From Candidatus Parcubacteria bacterium (GTDB taxonomy: Bacteria > Patescibacteriota > Patescibacteriia > CAIXNZ01), in NCBI GenBank assembly GCA_026395675.1, contig JAPLYF010000050.1, forward strand, positions 1 through 18,611: 18,611 nucleotides of DNA. The letters run 5' to 3'. Made by a program: the position numbers and the translations under genes. Below the pieces are notes generated by a model, which did no database searches, had not been told where the DNA came from, and saw only the letters and a list, made by a program, of their open reading frames with translations. Positions 5,963 to 11,724 of this stretch are shown here, piece by piece (the first letter of the stretch is position 1; every line of letters begins with the position of its first letter).

Positions 5963-6883
5963 ATGATTATCAAAGTCAAACCAGAAAATAAAGACCAACG
6001 TTTGGATAAATTCCTTGTAACCAAACTCCCAATCTCCCGCTCCCAAATCCAGAAATTAATCAAAGCAGGTGATATTTTAGTTAATGACCAAAAAATTTCC
6101 GTGCACAATTTTTTAAAGCCAGGCGATAAAATAAAAATTCCTGCTCAAAAAATCAAAAATTTAACCACTGCCAAAAAATTAGAGCCCAACAAAAAAATAA
6201 AATTTAAAATAGTTTACGAGGATGAAAATATTCTAGTCATTGATAAGCCAGCCGGACTCTTGGTTCATCCAACTGAAAAAATGGAGCCAGACACTTTAGT
6301 CAACGGGCTTTTAGCTAAATATCCTGAAATAAAAGATGTGGGCGATGACAAATTAAGACCCGGCATTGTCCATCGTCTGGACAAAGCAGTTTCCGGTTTA
6401 ATTCTGGTCTGCAAAACTCAAAGGGCCTTTGATTATTTTAAAAATCTATTTCAGAAAAGAAAAATTAAAAAAATTTACACTGCTTTGGTCCATGGCCAGA
6501 TGGAGCGTGCCGAAGGCGAAATAAATCTACCCATTGAACGCGCCAAAGGCAAAGGCAAAATGGCTGTTAAATCCCAAGATCAAGGCGGCAAAGAAGCTAT
6601 TACGAAATATATTCTACTCAAGCAGTTTAAAAATTTTGCTTTATTAGAAGTTGAGCTTCTCACTGGCCGCACCCATCAAATCCGCGCTCACTTGAATGCG
6701 ATCCAGCATCCGGTTGTCGGCGATAAATTGTATAAGCAAAAATGGGTTAAAGAGAGCTTGGATTTAGACAGGCCATTTCTGCACTCAACTTTTTTAAGCT
6801 TTAAAAATTTAGATGGCAAAAAACTTGAATTCAAATCCAAATTACCAACTAAACTTTCTAAAATACTAAGACAAATCTCATAA
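5963..6883 (+). CDS. rluD: RluA-family 23S rRNA pseudouridine synthase (RluD-like)
   Basis: Converts uridine to pseudouridine in structured RNA, probably 23S rRNA. The 306-residue product has an N-terminal S4 RNA-binding domain (about 1-65, RLDKFLVTKLPISRSQIQKL). The catalytic domain follows, with ILVIDKPAGLLVHP (about 90-103), the catalytic loop HRLDKAVSG (H137, D140 is the nucleophile) and LLTGRTHQIRAHL (232-244). The layout is that of RluD; RluA-family members differ in target, so the exact uridines are not certain. It follows the GxxExxY gene in the cca gene set, with no SD. Confidence 0.9.
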   Translation: MIIKVKPENKDQRLDKFLVTKLPISRSQIQKLIKAGDILVNDQKISVHNFLKPGDKIKIPAQKIKNLTTAKKLEPNKKIKFKIVYEDENILVIDKPAGLLVHPTEKMEPDTLVNGLLAKYPEIKDVGDDKLRPGIVHRLDKAVSGLILVCKTQRAFDYFKNLFQKRKIKKIYTALVHGQMERAEGEINLPIERAKGKGKMAVKSQDQGGKEAITKYILLKQFKNFALLEVELLTGRTHQIRAHLNAIQHPVVGDKLYKQKWVKESLDLDRPFLHSTFLSFKNLDGKKLEFKSKLPTKLSKILRQIS

Positions 6884-6909
6884 TTCATATCTCATATTTC
6901 ATAATTCAC
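6877..6909 (+). repeat. Degenerate TTCATAATTC-type repeat before cmk
   Basis: The spacer between rluD and cmk consists of three variations on TCATAATTCA / TCATATTTCA. Closely similar words lie just before rplS (ATTCATAATTC, about 8001-8013) and before the TrmB gene (about 12294-12324). They occupy the place of a leader but contain no SD. Confidence 0.55.
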
Positions 6910-6911
6910 TT

Positions 6912-7496
6912 ATGCACCAAATCATCACCATCTCCGGCGACCCGGGCAGCGGCAAAAGCACCATTGCCAAAGAACTGGCCAGAAAATTATCCGCCTCTGG
7001 CGGAAAGGCCAAAAGAATTTATGTCGGTGAAATTAGAAGAGAGATCGCCAGGCAAAAAGGTTTAACTCTGGCTGAATTAAACAGCTATGCGGAAAATCAT
7101 CCGGAAACTGATGTTGATATTGATAAACAAATCGCTGCCAAAGCCAGACAACTGGCCAAAAAATATCCGGTTATTGTGGAAGGTCGCACCCAGTTTTATT
7201 TTATTCCAGAATCATTTAAATTATATATAAAGGTTAGCATTACTGAGGGAGCAAAAAGAATTTGGCAACAAATCCAATCCCAAAAAGCTAAATCTGCCAG
7301 AAATGAAGGCAAGATCAATTCATTAGCGCAGGTTAAAAAATCAATTAAAAAACGGGTGGCCAGTGATAAAAAACGCTATCAGAAATATTACGGAATTGAT
7401 CATACAAAAAAATCACACTATGATTATGTCATTGACACTACCCGAATTACTGCCCTGCAAGCAACCAATAAAATCCTAAAAAAGCTCAAAGCTTGA
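6912..7496 (+). CDS. cmk: Archaeal-type (cytidylate_kin_2) cytidylate kinase
   Basis: Phosphorylates CMP/dCMP with ATP for nucleic-acid synthesis. The 194-residue product is shorter than the classical bacterial Cmk and follows the archaeal pattern: P-loop GDPGSGKST (9-17), YVGEIRREIARQKGL (about 37-51), the ETDVDIDKQIAAKA block (about 65-78), VIVEGRTQFY (about 87-96), and the C-terminal RYQKYYGID followed by SHYDYVIDTT (about 151-173), which holds the lid and the last strand. Substrate assignment comes from the family, not from a residue test; a related NMP kinase is the alternative. Last gene of the cca set. Its TGA stop overlaps the -35 box of the next promoter. Confidence 0.82.
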   Translation: MHQIITISGDPGSGKSTIAKELARKLSASGGKAKRIYVGEIRREIARQKGLTLAELNSYAENHPETDVDIDKQIAAKARQLAKKYPVIVEGRTQFYFIPESFKLYIKVSITEGAKRIWQQIQSQKAKSARNEGKINSLAQVKKSIKKRVASDKKRYQKYYGIDHTKKSHYDYVIDTTRITALQATNKILKKLKA

Positions 7497-7520
7497 CAAT
7501 ATTAAAAAAAATGCTAAGCT
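7493..7520 (+). promoter_or_regulatory. Promoter for the gene at 7569-7808
   Basis: Consensus -35 TTGACA (7493-7498) overlapping the cmk stop codon, 16-bp spacer, extended -10 TGC-TAAGCT (7515-7520). Leader of about 42 nt ending in AAAGGAGG. Confidence 0.7.
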
Positions 7521-7568
7521 GAAAATATCTTAAGAAAGACAAAATATATTTAACAAAGGAGGAATCTG

Positions 7569-7808
7569 ATGACAACTGATATTCAGAAAGTAATTGAAGG
7601 ACTAACTCCTAAAAAGTACTACGTTGTTTATCATGTAGATACTGGCGAAGATTGTGAACGAGCAGCTGGTGTATTCAGAGAGGAAGATGCTGCTAAAATC
7701 TATGCCGCGGCATTTGAAGAACAAGGAGGAAGATCAAGAGTGGATACGATTGAGGTCTGGAGACTTCCAAATCACTTAATAGTAAGTAACAGATACGCTC
7801 CTCTATAA
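7569..7808 (+). CDS. Small acidic unknown protein (79 aa)
   Basis: ATG preceded by a strong SD (AAAGGAGG, 7 nt before the ATG), its own promoter (7493-7520) and its own terminator (7832-7873), so it is a single-gene transcription unit. The product starts MTTDIQKVIEGLTPKKYYVV and contains YHVDTGEDCERAAGVFREEDAAKIYAAAFEEQ. This looks like one compact alpha/beta domain with a helix rich in Ala and Glu. There is no signal peptide, membrane segment or known motif. I do not recognise it. Its codons are more GC-balanced than those of its housekeeping neighbours. Confidence 0.75.
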   Translation: MTTDIQKVIEGLTPKKYYVVYHVDTGEDCERAAGVFREEDAAKIYAAAFEEQGGRSRVDTIEVWRLPNHLIVSNRYAPL

Positions 7809-7831
7809 TTTACTTGGAATTCCACTTTAAA

Positions 7832-7873
7832 AAATCCTGTAGTTTAATATAATTACAGGATTTAATATTTTTA
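7832..7873 (+). terminator. Terminator of the gene at 7569-7808
   Basis: A perfect 10-bp stem AAATCCTGTA (7832-7841) / TACAGGATTT (7854-7863) with a 12-nt loop, followed by AATATTTTTAT. Confidence 0.75.
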
Positions 7874-7881
7874 TCTAATCC

Positions 7882-7910
7882 TTGACGAAAAAAATAAAAT
7901 AAGCTACACT
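7882..7910 (+). promoter_or_regulatory. Promoter of rplS
   Basis: -35 TTGACG (7882-7887), 17-bp spacer, -10 TACACT (7905-7910). Expected start near 7917, giving a leader of about 100 nt. Confidence 0.7.
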
Positions 7911-7918
7911 AATATTAC

Positions 7919-7997
7919 AAATCCATTCGGATTTCTTTTATTTTAAATACTTACAAAATTCAGAATTTCCGCCAAAGGCGGATCAGCCTCTGGCTGA
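7919..7997 (+). promoter_or_regulatory. Three-hairpin leader of rplS
   Basis: Three hairpins in a row between the promoter and the gene: AAATCC-ATTC-GGATTT (7919-7934) followed by CTTTTATTTT, then CCGCC-AAA-GGCGG (7969-7981) and TCAGCC-TCT-GGCTGA (7983-7997). The first begins within a few bases of the expected +1 and, with its T-rich tail, could be a weak attenuator. The other two resemble the dispersed palindromes of this window. Autoregulation by bL19 is possible but not shown. Confidence 0.45.
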
Positions 7998-8019
7998 CAG
8001 CATTCATAATTCTAATTTT

Positions 8020-8379
8020 ATGCCCAAGAAAAAAATTATTGAAAAACAAATTCTTGACAAGCTGGAAGTCAAACCAGGCATGGTTGTCCGTGTCCATCAA
8101 AAAATTAAAGATATCACTGCTAAAGGCGAGGAAAAAGAAAGAATCCAGGTTTACGAAGGATTGGTTATTGCCAGAAAACATGGCCATGAGCAAGGTTCCA
8201 CCATTACTGTCAGAAAAATCAGAGAAGGCATTGGCGTGGAAAAAATCTTTCCCTTAAATTCTCCCTTGATTGATAAAATTGAACTGGTTGACCAAAAAGC
8301 TGTCCGACGCGCCAAATTATATTACACCCGCGATTATAAAAAACGTTTAAGATCTACTTCCGAAAAAAAAGCTAAATAA
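8020..8379 (+). CDS. rplS: 50S ribosomal protein bL19
   Basis: Binds 23S rRNA at the interface with the small subunit. The 119-residue product matches the family length and blocks: VKPGMVVRVHQKI (about 17-29), RIQVYEGLVIARK (about 41-53), the ITVRKIREGIGVEKIFPLNS stretch (about 62-81), SPLIDKIELVD and RRAKLYYTRD (about 95-104), then a basic tail. It has its own promoter, a structured leader and a terminator whose stem starts at the stop codon. No SD. Confidence 0.97.
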   Translation: MPKKKIIEKQILDKLEVKPGMVVRVHQKIKDITAKGEEKERIQVYEGLVIARKHGHEQGSTITVRKIREGIGVEKIFPLNSPLIDKIELVDQKAVRRAKLYYTRDYKKRLRSTSEKKAK

Positions 8380-8474
8380 AAAAGACAAACCGTCCTCGTG
8401 TCATTCAGAGCAACGCGTGGAATCCTTGAAGTAATAGATTCTTCGTTTCACTCTGAATGACGGTTTGTCTTTTT
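8379..8474 (+). terminator. rplS terminator with a palindromic repeat in its loop
   Basis: Outer 16-bp stem AAAAAGACAAACCGTC (8379-8394) / GACGGTTTGTCTTTTT (8459-8474). Nested inside are TCATTCAGAG (8401-8410) / CTCTGAATGA (8451-8460) and a weaker inner part GGAATCC / AGATTCTT. The segment 8436-8460, read on the minus strand, matches 1771-1795 with three differences. Confidence 0.8.
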
Positions 8475-8483
8475 TGTTTTCTC

Positions 8484-8517
8484 AAAAGAAAAAGCCGCCC
8501 AGTTTACCTAGGCGGCT
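8484..8517 (-). terminator. Terminator of the gene at 8524-9156
   Basis: Minus strand: AGCCGCC (8517-8511), 11-nt loop, GGCGGCT (8499-8493), then TTTTTCTTTT. Confidence 0.85.
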
Positions 8518-8523
8518 ATTTGT

Positions 8524-9156
8524 TTATGACAAGTAAGAAATTTCAGTCATCTTATGGACGGCCAGAAAACGGCGATTAATTTCGAATGCCTCAGTATCAA
8601 ATTTAGGCCATTCAATTTCAAGACGTCTTCCTGTTAAACGAGGGTAACTGCGCTTCCAGCCGTGTTGCACGCCTGCGAATCCATTTTCATATTCAACATT
8701 CCAGACAGAACCTAACGCCAAAAGTGGAGAGTTATCCGCAATATCGTAGGGGCAAGACGTATGGAATGCAATCAAATGTTCTATTCTGGCTGGTTCTAAA
8801 AAATTGTCCTCCATATATCTTGAGATTGTTTCTCGTCTAACTCTACCCACAAAATCAACTATGCCCAATTTGAATTTCCCTTTTTTAATCTCCTTGGAGG
8901 GAAAATTTGCTACAGTGATTTGATTGTCAACATCCTTAAATTTTGCGGCTTTGATCATTGCAGCCAGATAATTTAAAGTGATTTCCACTTCATAAAATCT
9001 GCACTTGGCGATCAAGTTTGCAATTTTCATTGCTTTGTTTTGGTCAGCGCGCATAGATTTAAGATCCTTGCGGCTGACACCTAAATTCTGTAAAAGTTCC
9101 AATGTGGCCGAAACCTCAGAGTGAGGCATCTCCGTAACCAGGCTTCCCATTTTCAT
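8524..9156 (-). CDS. Unknown cytosolic protein (210 aa) with a structured leader
   Basis: ATG at 9156 with AGGAGG six bases upstream; own promoter (9249-9277), a leader with three hairpins (9174-9241) and own terminator. The product starts MKMGSLVTEMPHSEVSATLE and falls into two parts. The first ~90 residues are helical (LELLQNLGVSRKDLKSMRAD, AMKIANLIAKCRFYEVEITL). The second is a mixed, Trp/Tyr-containing domain (GSVWNVEYENGFAGVQHGWK, RRLEIEWPKFD). There is no signal peptide or membrane helix, and I see no catalytic motif I trust. The LGVSRKDLKSMRADQNKAMKIA segment resembles a helix-turn-helix-like unit but is not convincing. It is probably an accessory gene; function unknown. Confidence 0.82.
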   Translation of the reverse strand: MKMGSLVTEMPHSEVSATLELLQNLGVSRKDLKSMRADQNKAMKIANLIAKCRFYEVEITLNYLAAMIKAAKFKDVDNQITVANFPSKEIKKGKFKLGIVDFVGRVRRETISRYMEDNFLEPARIEHLIAFHTSCPYDIADNSPLLALGSVWNVEYENGFAGVQHGWKRSYPRLTGRRLEIEWPKFDTEAFEINRRFLAVHKMTEISYLS

Positions 9157-9173
9157 GATGGGCCTCCTTTTTT

Positions 9174-9241
9174 CCCTCTTAGAGGGTTAGTTTGTGGCTC
9201 TCTCCGTGAGGTGGAGCTCGCCACTTACCCGACAAAGTCGG
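9174..9241 (-). promoter_or_regulatory. Structured 5' leader with three hairpins, the last next to the SD
   Basis: In transcript order: CCGAC-TTT-GTCGG (9241-9229) starting almost at the predicted +1, GTGGC (9224-9220) / GCCAC (9198-9194) closing a ~20-nt inner part with GAGCTC and GAGAG, and CCCTCT-A-AGAGGG (9186-9174), which ends a few bases before AAGGAGG. A 5'-terminal stabilising hairpin, a regulatory RNA, or dispersed palindromes that landed in a leader are all possible. No known riboswitch is recognised. Confidence 0.5.
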
Positions 9242-9248
9242 ATTTAAA

Positions 9249-9277
9249 ATAGTAGCACTTTAAATTAAAAATGTCAA
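9249..9277 (-). promoter_or_regulatory. Promoter for the gene at 8524-9156
   Basis: Minus strand: TTGACA (9277-9272), 17-bp spacer, extended -10 TGC-TACTAT (9254-9249). Confidence 0.8.
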
Positions 9278-9296
9278 CAATATAAATAGTGAGTTC

Positions 9297-9325
9297 AAAG
9301 GACTAGGCCTAAACCTCGTCTTTTT
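9297..9325. terminator. Terminator after the 9882/9641 gene pair
   Basis: AAAGGACTAGG (9297-9307) / CCTCGTCTTTT (9314-9324) with one mismatch and a CCTAAA loop, followed by T residues on the plus strand and a weaker T run on the minus strand. Its 3' half (ACCTCGTCTTTTT) is shared with the hairpin at 10679-10706. Confidence 0.5.
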
Positions 9326-9335
9326 CTTTTATAAA

Positions 9336-9641
9336 TTACATTGCTAGTCTATTTTCTTGACCCCAAATATCCCTTCCTGCTGGTTTTGACTTTGACTTCG
9401 GAATAAGTTTTAAGGATTCTAAAACCTTTGGATTAATCTTTTTAGTATCAACACCTTTTAAACTAATACCTTCAATCATTTCAACTGCTGGCCCAATAAT
9501 TTTATCACCTGGCCCACCCATCCGTTCTTTTAAAGATTTTGTACGTTGTTCAGCCAGCTCAGAAACATTTTCAATTTTTTTCGGCTGTTCTTTTTGCACG
9601 ACTCTTTCTGTTCTTGAATTTTTTTGTTCACTATAAGCCAT
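9336..9641 (-). CDS. Unknown basic soluble protein (101 aa)
   Basis: Starts MAYSEQKNSRTERVVQKEQP and is highly charged, with a low-complexity, probably disordered first ~40 residues. A more ordered part follows (PGDKIIGPAVEMIEGISLKG, KVLESLKLIP) and a polar tail. No family recognised. It begins 10 nt after the stop of the gene at 9652-9882, without SD, so the two are very likely translated from one mRNA from the promoter at 9909-9937. This two-gene arrangement (small protein, 10-nt gap, second gene, no SD) copies that of the pair at 1-1690. Confidence 0.65.
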   Translation of the reverse strand: MAYSEQKNSRTERVVQKEQPKKIENVSELAEQRTKSLKERMGGPGDKIIGPAVEMIEGISLKGVDTKKINPKVLESLKLIPKSKSKPAGRDIWGQENRLAM

Positions 9642-9651
9642 AAAATTATTC

Positions 9652-9882
9652 TTAAATATTTTTAATTCTTTTTCTTATTTCGTCCAAGGCAATAATATTT
9701 GATGTTTCCGCGGTTTTTTTAATTTCTGCCCTTTCTGATTCATCAATTTCATCAAGGTAAGCATTGGCATTATTAAAAATTATTTCAATGGCTTTCGCGC
9801 GTGTCTGATCATCATACTTTTGCGGGTTTTGCACCACATCTAAGACATTTAAAGGAGTTAATTTATCATTCTTTTTAGGCAT
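9652..9882 (-). CDS. Unknown small acidic protein (76 aa)
   Basis: Starts MPKKNDKLTPLNVLDVVQNP. The remainder is helical and charged (YDDQTRAKAIEIIFNNANAY, LDEIDESERAEIKKTAETS, EIRKRIKNI), probably a small helical bundle. No membrane segment, no motif and no family I recognise. Its leader is about 20 nt, without SD; the promoter at 9909-9937 is convincing, which is the main support for the gene. Confidence 0.65.
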   Translation of the reverse strand: MPKKNDKLTPLNVLDVVQNPQKYDDQTRAKAIEIIFNNANAYLDEIDESERAEIKKTAETSNIIALDEIRKRIKNI

Positions 9883-9908
9883 ATAATTTTAATTAATTTT
9901 ATATTAAA

Positions 9909-9937
9909 ATAATAGCATTTTAATCTGAAAAATTCAA
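9909..9937 (-). promoter_or_regulatory. Promoter for the 9882/9641 gene pair
   Basis: Minus strand: TTGAAT (9937-9932), 17-bp spacer, extended -10 TGC-TATTAT (9914-9909). Confidence 0.7.
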
Positions 9938-9941
9938 ATTT

Positions 9942-9972
9942 AAAAAGACGTTCCGCAGCGCGGAACGTCTTT
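9942..9972 (-). terminator. Terminator of the secreted-protein gene
   Basis: A perfect 13-bp stem AAAGACGTTCCGC (9944-9956) / GCGGAACGTCTTT (9960-9972) with a 3-nt loop; the minus-strand product ends in TTTTT. It is the compact, payload-free form of the hairpins discussed under nested terminators. Confidence 0.88.
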
Positions 9973-9979
9973 GTTGAAA

Positions 9980-10603
9980 CTAAATCTTATATTTAAAACG
10001 AACACCCACGATATCCTCACCTTGGAGAATTGGCGTGGTATCCCAGAAGATCCAAATGCGCAGTTTTTTAAACTGGCCAAATGGCCCGAGAGCCAGTTCT
10101 GACGGACTGGATTCTTTAAATGCTCCCTGCATTTCATAGGCCAGGCCGAATTTGAGATCATCCTTGAATTGTTGAGAAGCTTCGCCCTGGCTGTAATAGA
10201 TGTGTTGCGGCAAAACCACACTGTTGCCCTGGCTAGTTCCTGCGGTTGGGATATAATAATCCCCTTCCAGGAAAAAATAATATTTCTTTTTCAGGGTATA
10301 TTCCAGCCACAGCGATGGCCCGACTGACTCGCCTACATTGTCTCCCAAGAAAGCCAAGAGCAAATACGCTCCATATTCTTCCTTGCCGAATCTGGCTCCG
10401 CCATAACCGTAAAGAGCGGCGTAACTGTCATTGATATTGTAGAAAAATGTTCCGTAAACATAGCCGGAAATCATTTCTTTTTGCCAAAAAGAATGGTCGA
10501 TTTCAATCATCAGCTGCGAAGCGCCGCTTACGTCCTGGTCTTTGCCCCAAACCGGTACTGCCAGAATCAGGATTAAAAGAACTGCCAAAATTGACTTCTT
10601 CAT
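9980..10603 (-). CDS. Secreted beta-strand-rich protein, outer-membrane-barrel-like
   Basis: ATG at 10603 with AGGAGG four bases upstream. The 207-residue product has a clear signal peptide (MKKSILAVLLILILAVPVWG, cut expected at about residue 20). The mature part is rich in Tyr, Phe and Gly with alternating patterns typical of amphipathic strands (SGYVYGTFFYNINDSYAALY, GAYLLLAFLGDNV, PSLWLEYTLKKKYYFFLEGD). The last residues are VGVRFKYKI, near to the aromatic C-terminal strand of outer-membrane barrels. An 8-10-strand barrel is a plausible guess; a secreted soluble beta-sandwich is the alternative. Codons are visibly richer in G+C than those of queA or cca, which may mean transfer. It is a single-gene unit with its own promoter and terminator. 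Confidence 0.82.
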   Translation of the reverse strand: MKKSILAVLLILILAVPVWGKDQDVSGASQLMIEIDHSFWQKEMISGYVYGTFFYNINDSYAALYGYGGARFGKEEYGAYLLLAFLGDNVGESVGPSLWLEYTLKKKYYFFLEGDYYIPTAGTSQGNSVVLPQHIYYSQGEASQQFKDDLKFGLAYEMQGAFKESSPSELALGPFGQFKKLRIWIFWDTTPILQGEDIVGVRFKYKI

Positions 10604-10646
10604 TTTTCCTCCTCGTTTAATTTTTTGTCAAATTACTTGAATTTTT

Positions 10647-10675
10647 AGCTTAGCAAATCTGCTAAAAAATGTCAA
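10647..10675 (-). promoter_or_regulatory. Promoter of the secreted-protein gene with an overlapping palindrome
   Basis: Minus strand: TTGACA (10675-10670), 17-bp spacer, extended -10 TGC-TAAGCT (10652-10647). The inverted repeat TTAGCA-AATC-TGCTAA (10650-10665) covers most of the spacer and part of the -10, a typical place for a repressor site. Confidence 0.75.
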
Positions 10676-10678
10676 GAG

Positions 10679-10706
10679 AAAAGACGAGGTAAAACCTCGT
10701 CTTTTT
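10679..10706. terminator. Compact bidirectional terminator
   Basis: A perfect 12-bp stem AAAAGACGAGGT (10679-10690) / ACCTCGTCTTTT (10694-10705) with a 3-nt AAA loop. It ends the leftward gene at 10736-10927. Confidence 0.88.
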
Positions 10707-10735
10707 AATTATTTTCTAACAAGCTCAATTACTTA

Positions 10736-10927
10736 TTAATTCTTTAATACTCTTTCAAATAAAACTATACCTAAAAGCATAACTGTCAATGCAGCACAAC
10801 AACAGGCTATTACTTGAATTAATATAATTTCTGTTGCAACAAAAAGTCTTAGATAGACAATTTGCACTATTAGACTTAATATTGCAAATAAAATTAGATT
10901 TGCAAGAAATCTGAAAATTTTTTTCAT
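10736..10927 (-). CDS. Small membrane protein with two helices (63 aa)
   Basis: ATG at 10927 with AGGAGG four bases upstream. The 63 residues begin MKKIFRFLANLILFAILSLI and form two membrane helices (about 8-30 and 36-57) joined by a short RLFVATE turn, with positive charges before the first helix (inside) and a basic end VLKN. No family recognised. Directly before the SD is the palindrome 10939-10966. No good promoter is seen in the 218-nt spacer upstream, so it may be expressed by read-through from the membrane-protein operon at 11146-11993. Confidence 0.72.
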   Translation of the reverse strand: MKKIFRFLANLILFAILSLIVQIVYLRLFVATEIILIQVIACCCAALTVMLLGIVLFERVLKN

Positions 10928-10938
10928 TTTTCCTCCTC

Positions 10939-10966
10939 GCCCTCCATAGCTTTAGCGAAGGAGGGC
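10939..10966. repeat. GC-rich palindromic repeat in the leader of the 63-aa gene
   Basis: GCCCTCC (10939-10945) / GGAGGGC (10960-10966) with a 14-nt loop that contains AGCTTTAGC. Followed by CTTTTTC on the plus strand. On the minus strand it ends three bases before the AGGAGG, so it may affect ribosome binding. Confidence 0.7.
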
Positions 10967-10986
10967 CTTTTTCAATGTTCATTTTT

Positions 10987-11007
10987 ACCTTGAAAAAATT
11001 TCAAGGT
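10987..11007. repeat. Short AT-rich hairpin
   Basis: ACCTTGAAA (10987-10995) / TTTCAAGGT (10999-11007) with a 3-nt loop, followed by TTTC on the plus strand. It could be a weak plus-strand terminator, though no plus-strand gene precedes it. Confidence 0.5.
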
Positions 11008-11058
11008 TTTCTAAAACCCCACTTATTTTGGTAAAACTCTTCCATAACGATGGCCTAT

Positions 11059-11111
11059 GCCCACCGAAGCCCAGAACCAAATATCTATTTGGTACTGGGC
11101 GAAGGTGGGGC
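11059..11111. repeat. Large symmetrical palindrome (three stacked stems)
   Basis: GCCCACC (11059-11065) / GGTGGG(G)C (11104-11111), GCCCAG (11069-11074) / CTGGGC (11095-11100) and ACCAAATA (11076-11083) / TATTTGGT (11086-11093). They are separated by symmetrical internal loops (GAA opposite GAA, A opposite A) and capped by TC. The symmetry is too exact to be chance. It lies in the 218-nt spacer between 11146 and 10927 and has no T run. Confidence 0.85.
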
Positions 11112-11120
11112 TTTAGAAAT

Positions 11121-11140
11121 AGGGATGATTTCTCATCCCT
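11121..11140 (-). terminator. Hairpin directly after the membrane-protein operon
   Basis: AGGGATGA (11121-11128) / TCATCCCT (11133-11140), 8 bp with a 4-nt loop, five bases after the stop at 11146. The minus strand continues ATTTCT, so termination is probably incomplete. Confidence 0.5.
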
Positions 11141-11145
11141 TAAAA

Positions 11146-11724
11146 TCAATAATGTGCGAATCTGGCGAAATTCAAGCAGTCATTCTTTTGAGCATTATTC
11201 AAGGGCAAATCTCCAGCACACTGAACCAGTGCAAAAGTCCCCTCCCATTGATAACCATGACTATCTATTATAGGACAAAGCTCATCCATATTGTAAATGG
11301 ATATGGCTCTAATGACCATCAGCGGATAACCCTTCACTTGCAGCCCTTGCCTACCCATAGCTCTGATACAGCTGCCAATTTTTTCTGCTAGATCCTTCTG
11401 AATTTGATCATTACTTAATGATCCTGTTATATACTCTTGAATTGCTTTTGGATTTCTTGGCATTTGGAACTTCGCATTGTAGGCAATATTCATTTCCATA
11501 TTTACCAGCTCAATTTTTTTTGGGATATCAATATATTTACTACGATTTCTTAGTATTTCCCAAAAACTTATTTCTGGACTGATTTGCTTTGATATCTTAT
11601 CATAAAGAATTACATTCTCTTGATAATCATTGAAGCAAAGCCATAAAGGCACTAGAATTGCTCCAGATACTACTACTATAGCGCTAACTATTATACAGAA
11701 AGTCCACTTTAAAGCTCTTTTCAT
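11146..11724 (-). CDS. Membrane-anchored extracytoplasmic protein (192 aa), unknown
   Basis: The product starts MKRALKWTFCIIVSAIVVVS: a basic N-terminus followed by one hydrophobic helix (about 8-32), then about 160 soluble residues that should lie outside the membrane. These are helical in the first half (KIELVNMEMNIAYNAKFQMP, SLSNDQIQKDLAEKIGSCIR) and contain several Cys (CIRAM, ELCPI, VQCAGD, NDCLNF) that could form disulfides. No family recognised; LemA was considered and not supported. The ATG overlaps the TGA of the gene at 11721-11993 (ATGA), so the two are translationally coupled; the SD GGAGG lies inside the upstream gene's end. Confidence 0.78.
   Translation of the reverse strand: MKRALKWTFCIIVSAIVVVSGAILVPLWLCFNDYQENVILYDKISKQISPEISFWEILRNRSKYIDIPKKIELVNMEMNIAYNAKFQMPRNPKAIQEYITGSLSNDQIQKDLAEKIGSCIRAMGRQGLQVKGYPLMVIRAISIYNMDELCPIIDSHGYQWEGTFALVQCAGDLPLNNAQKNDCLNFARFAHY

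Noticed and set aside
10755..10982. Minus-strand frame of 75 codons starting at 10982
   Set aside because: It overlaps the 63-residue membrane-protein gene in another frame, runs through the palindrome 10939-10966 and has no SD.
11146..11724. LemA-family assignment for the anchored protein
   Set aside because: It shares only the N-terminal helix and helical content; the conserved LemA blocks are not seen.
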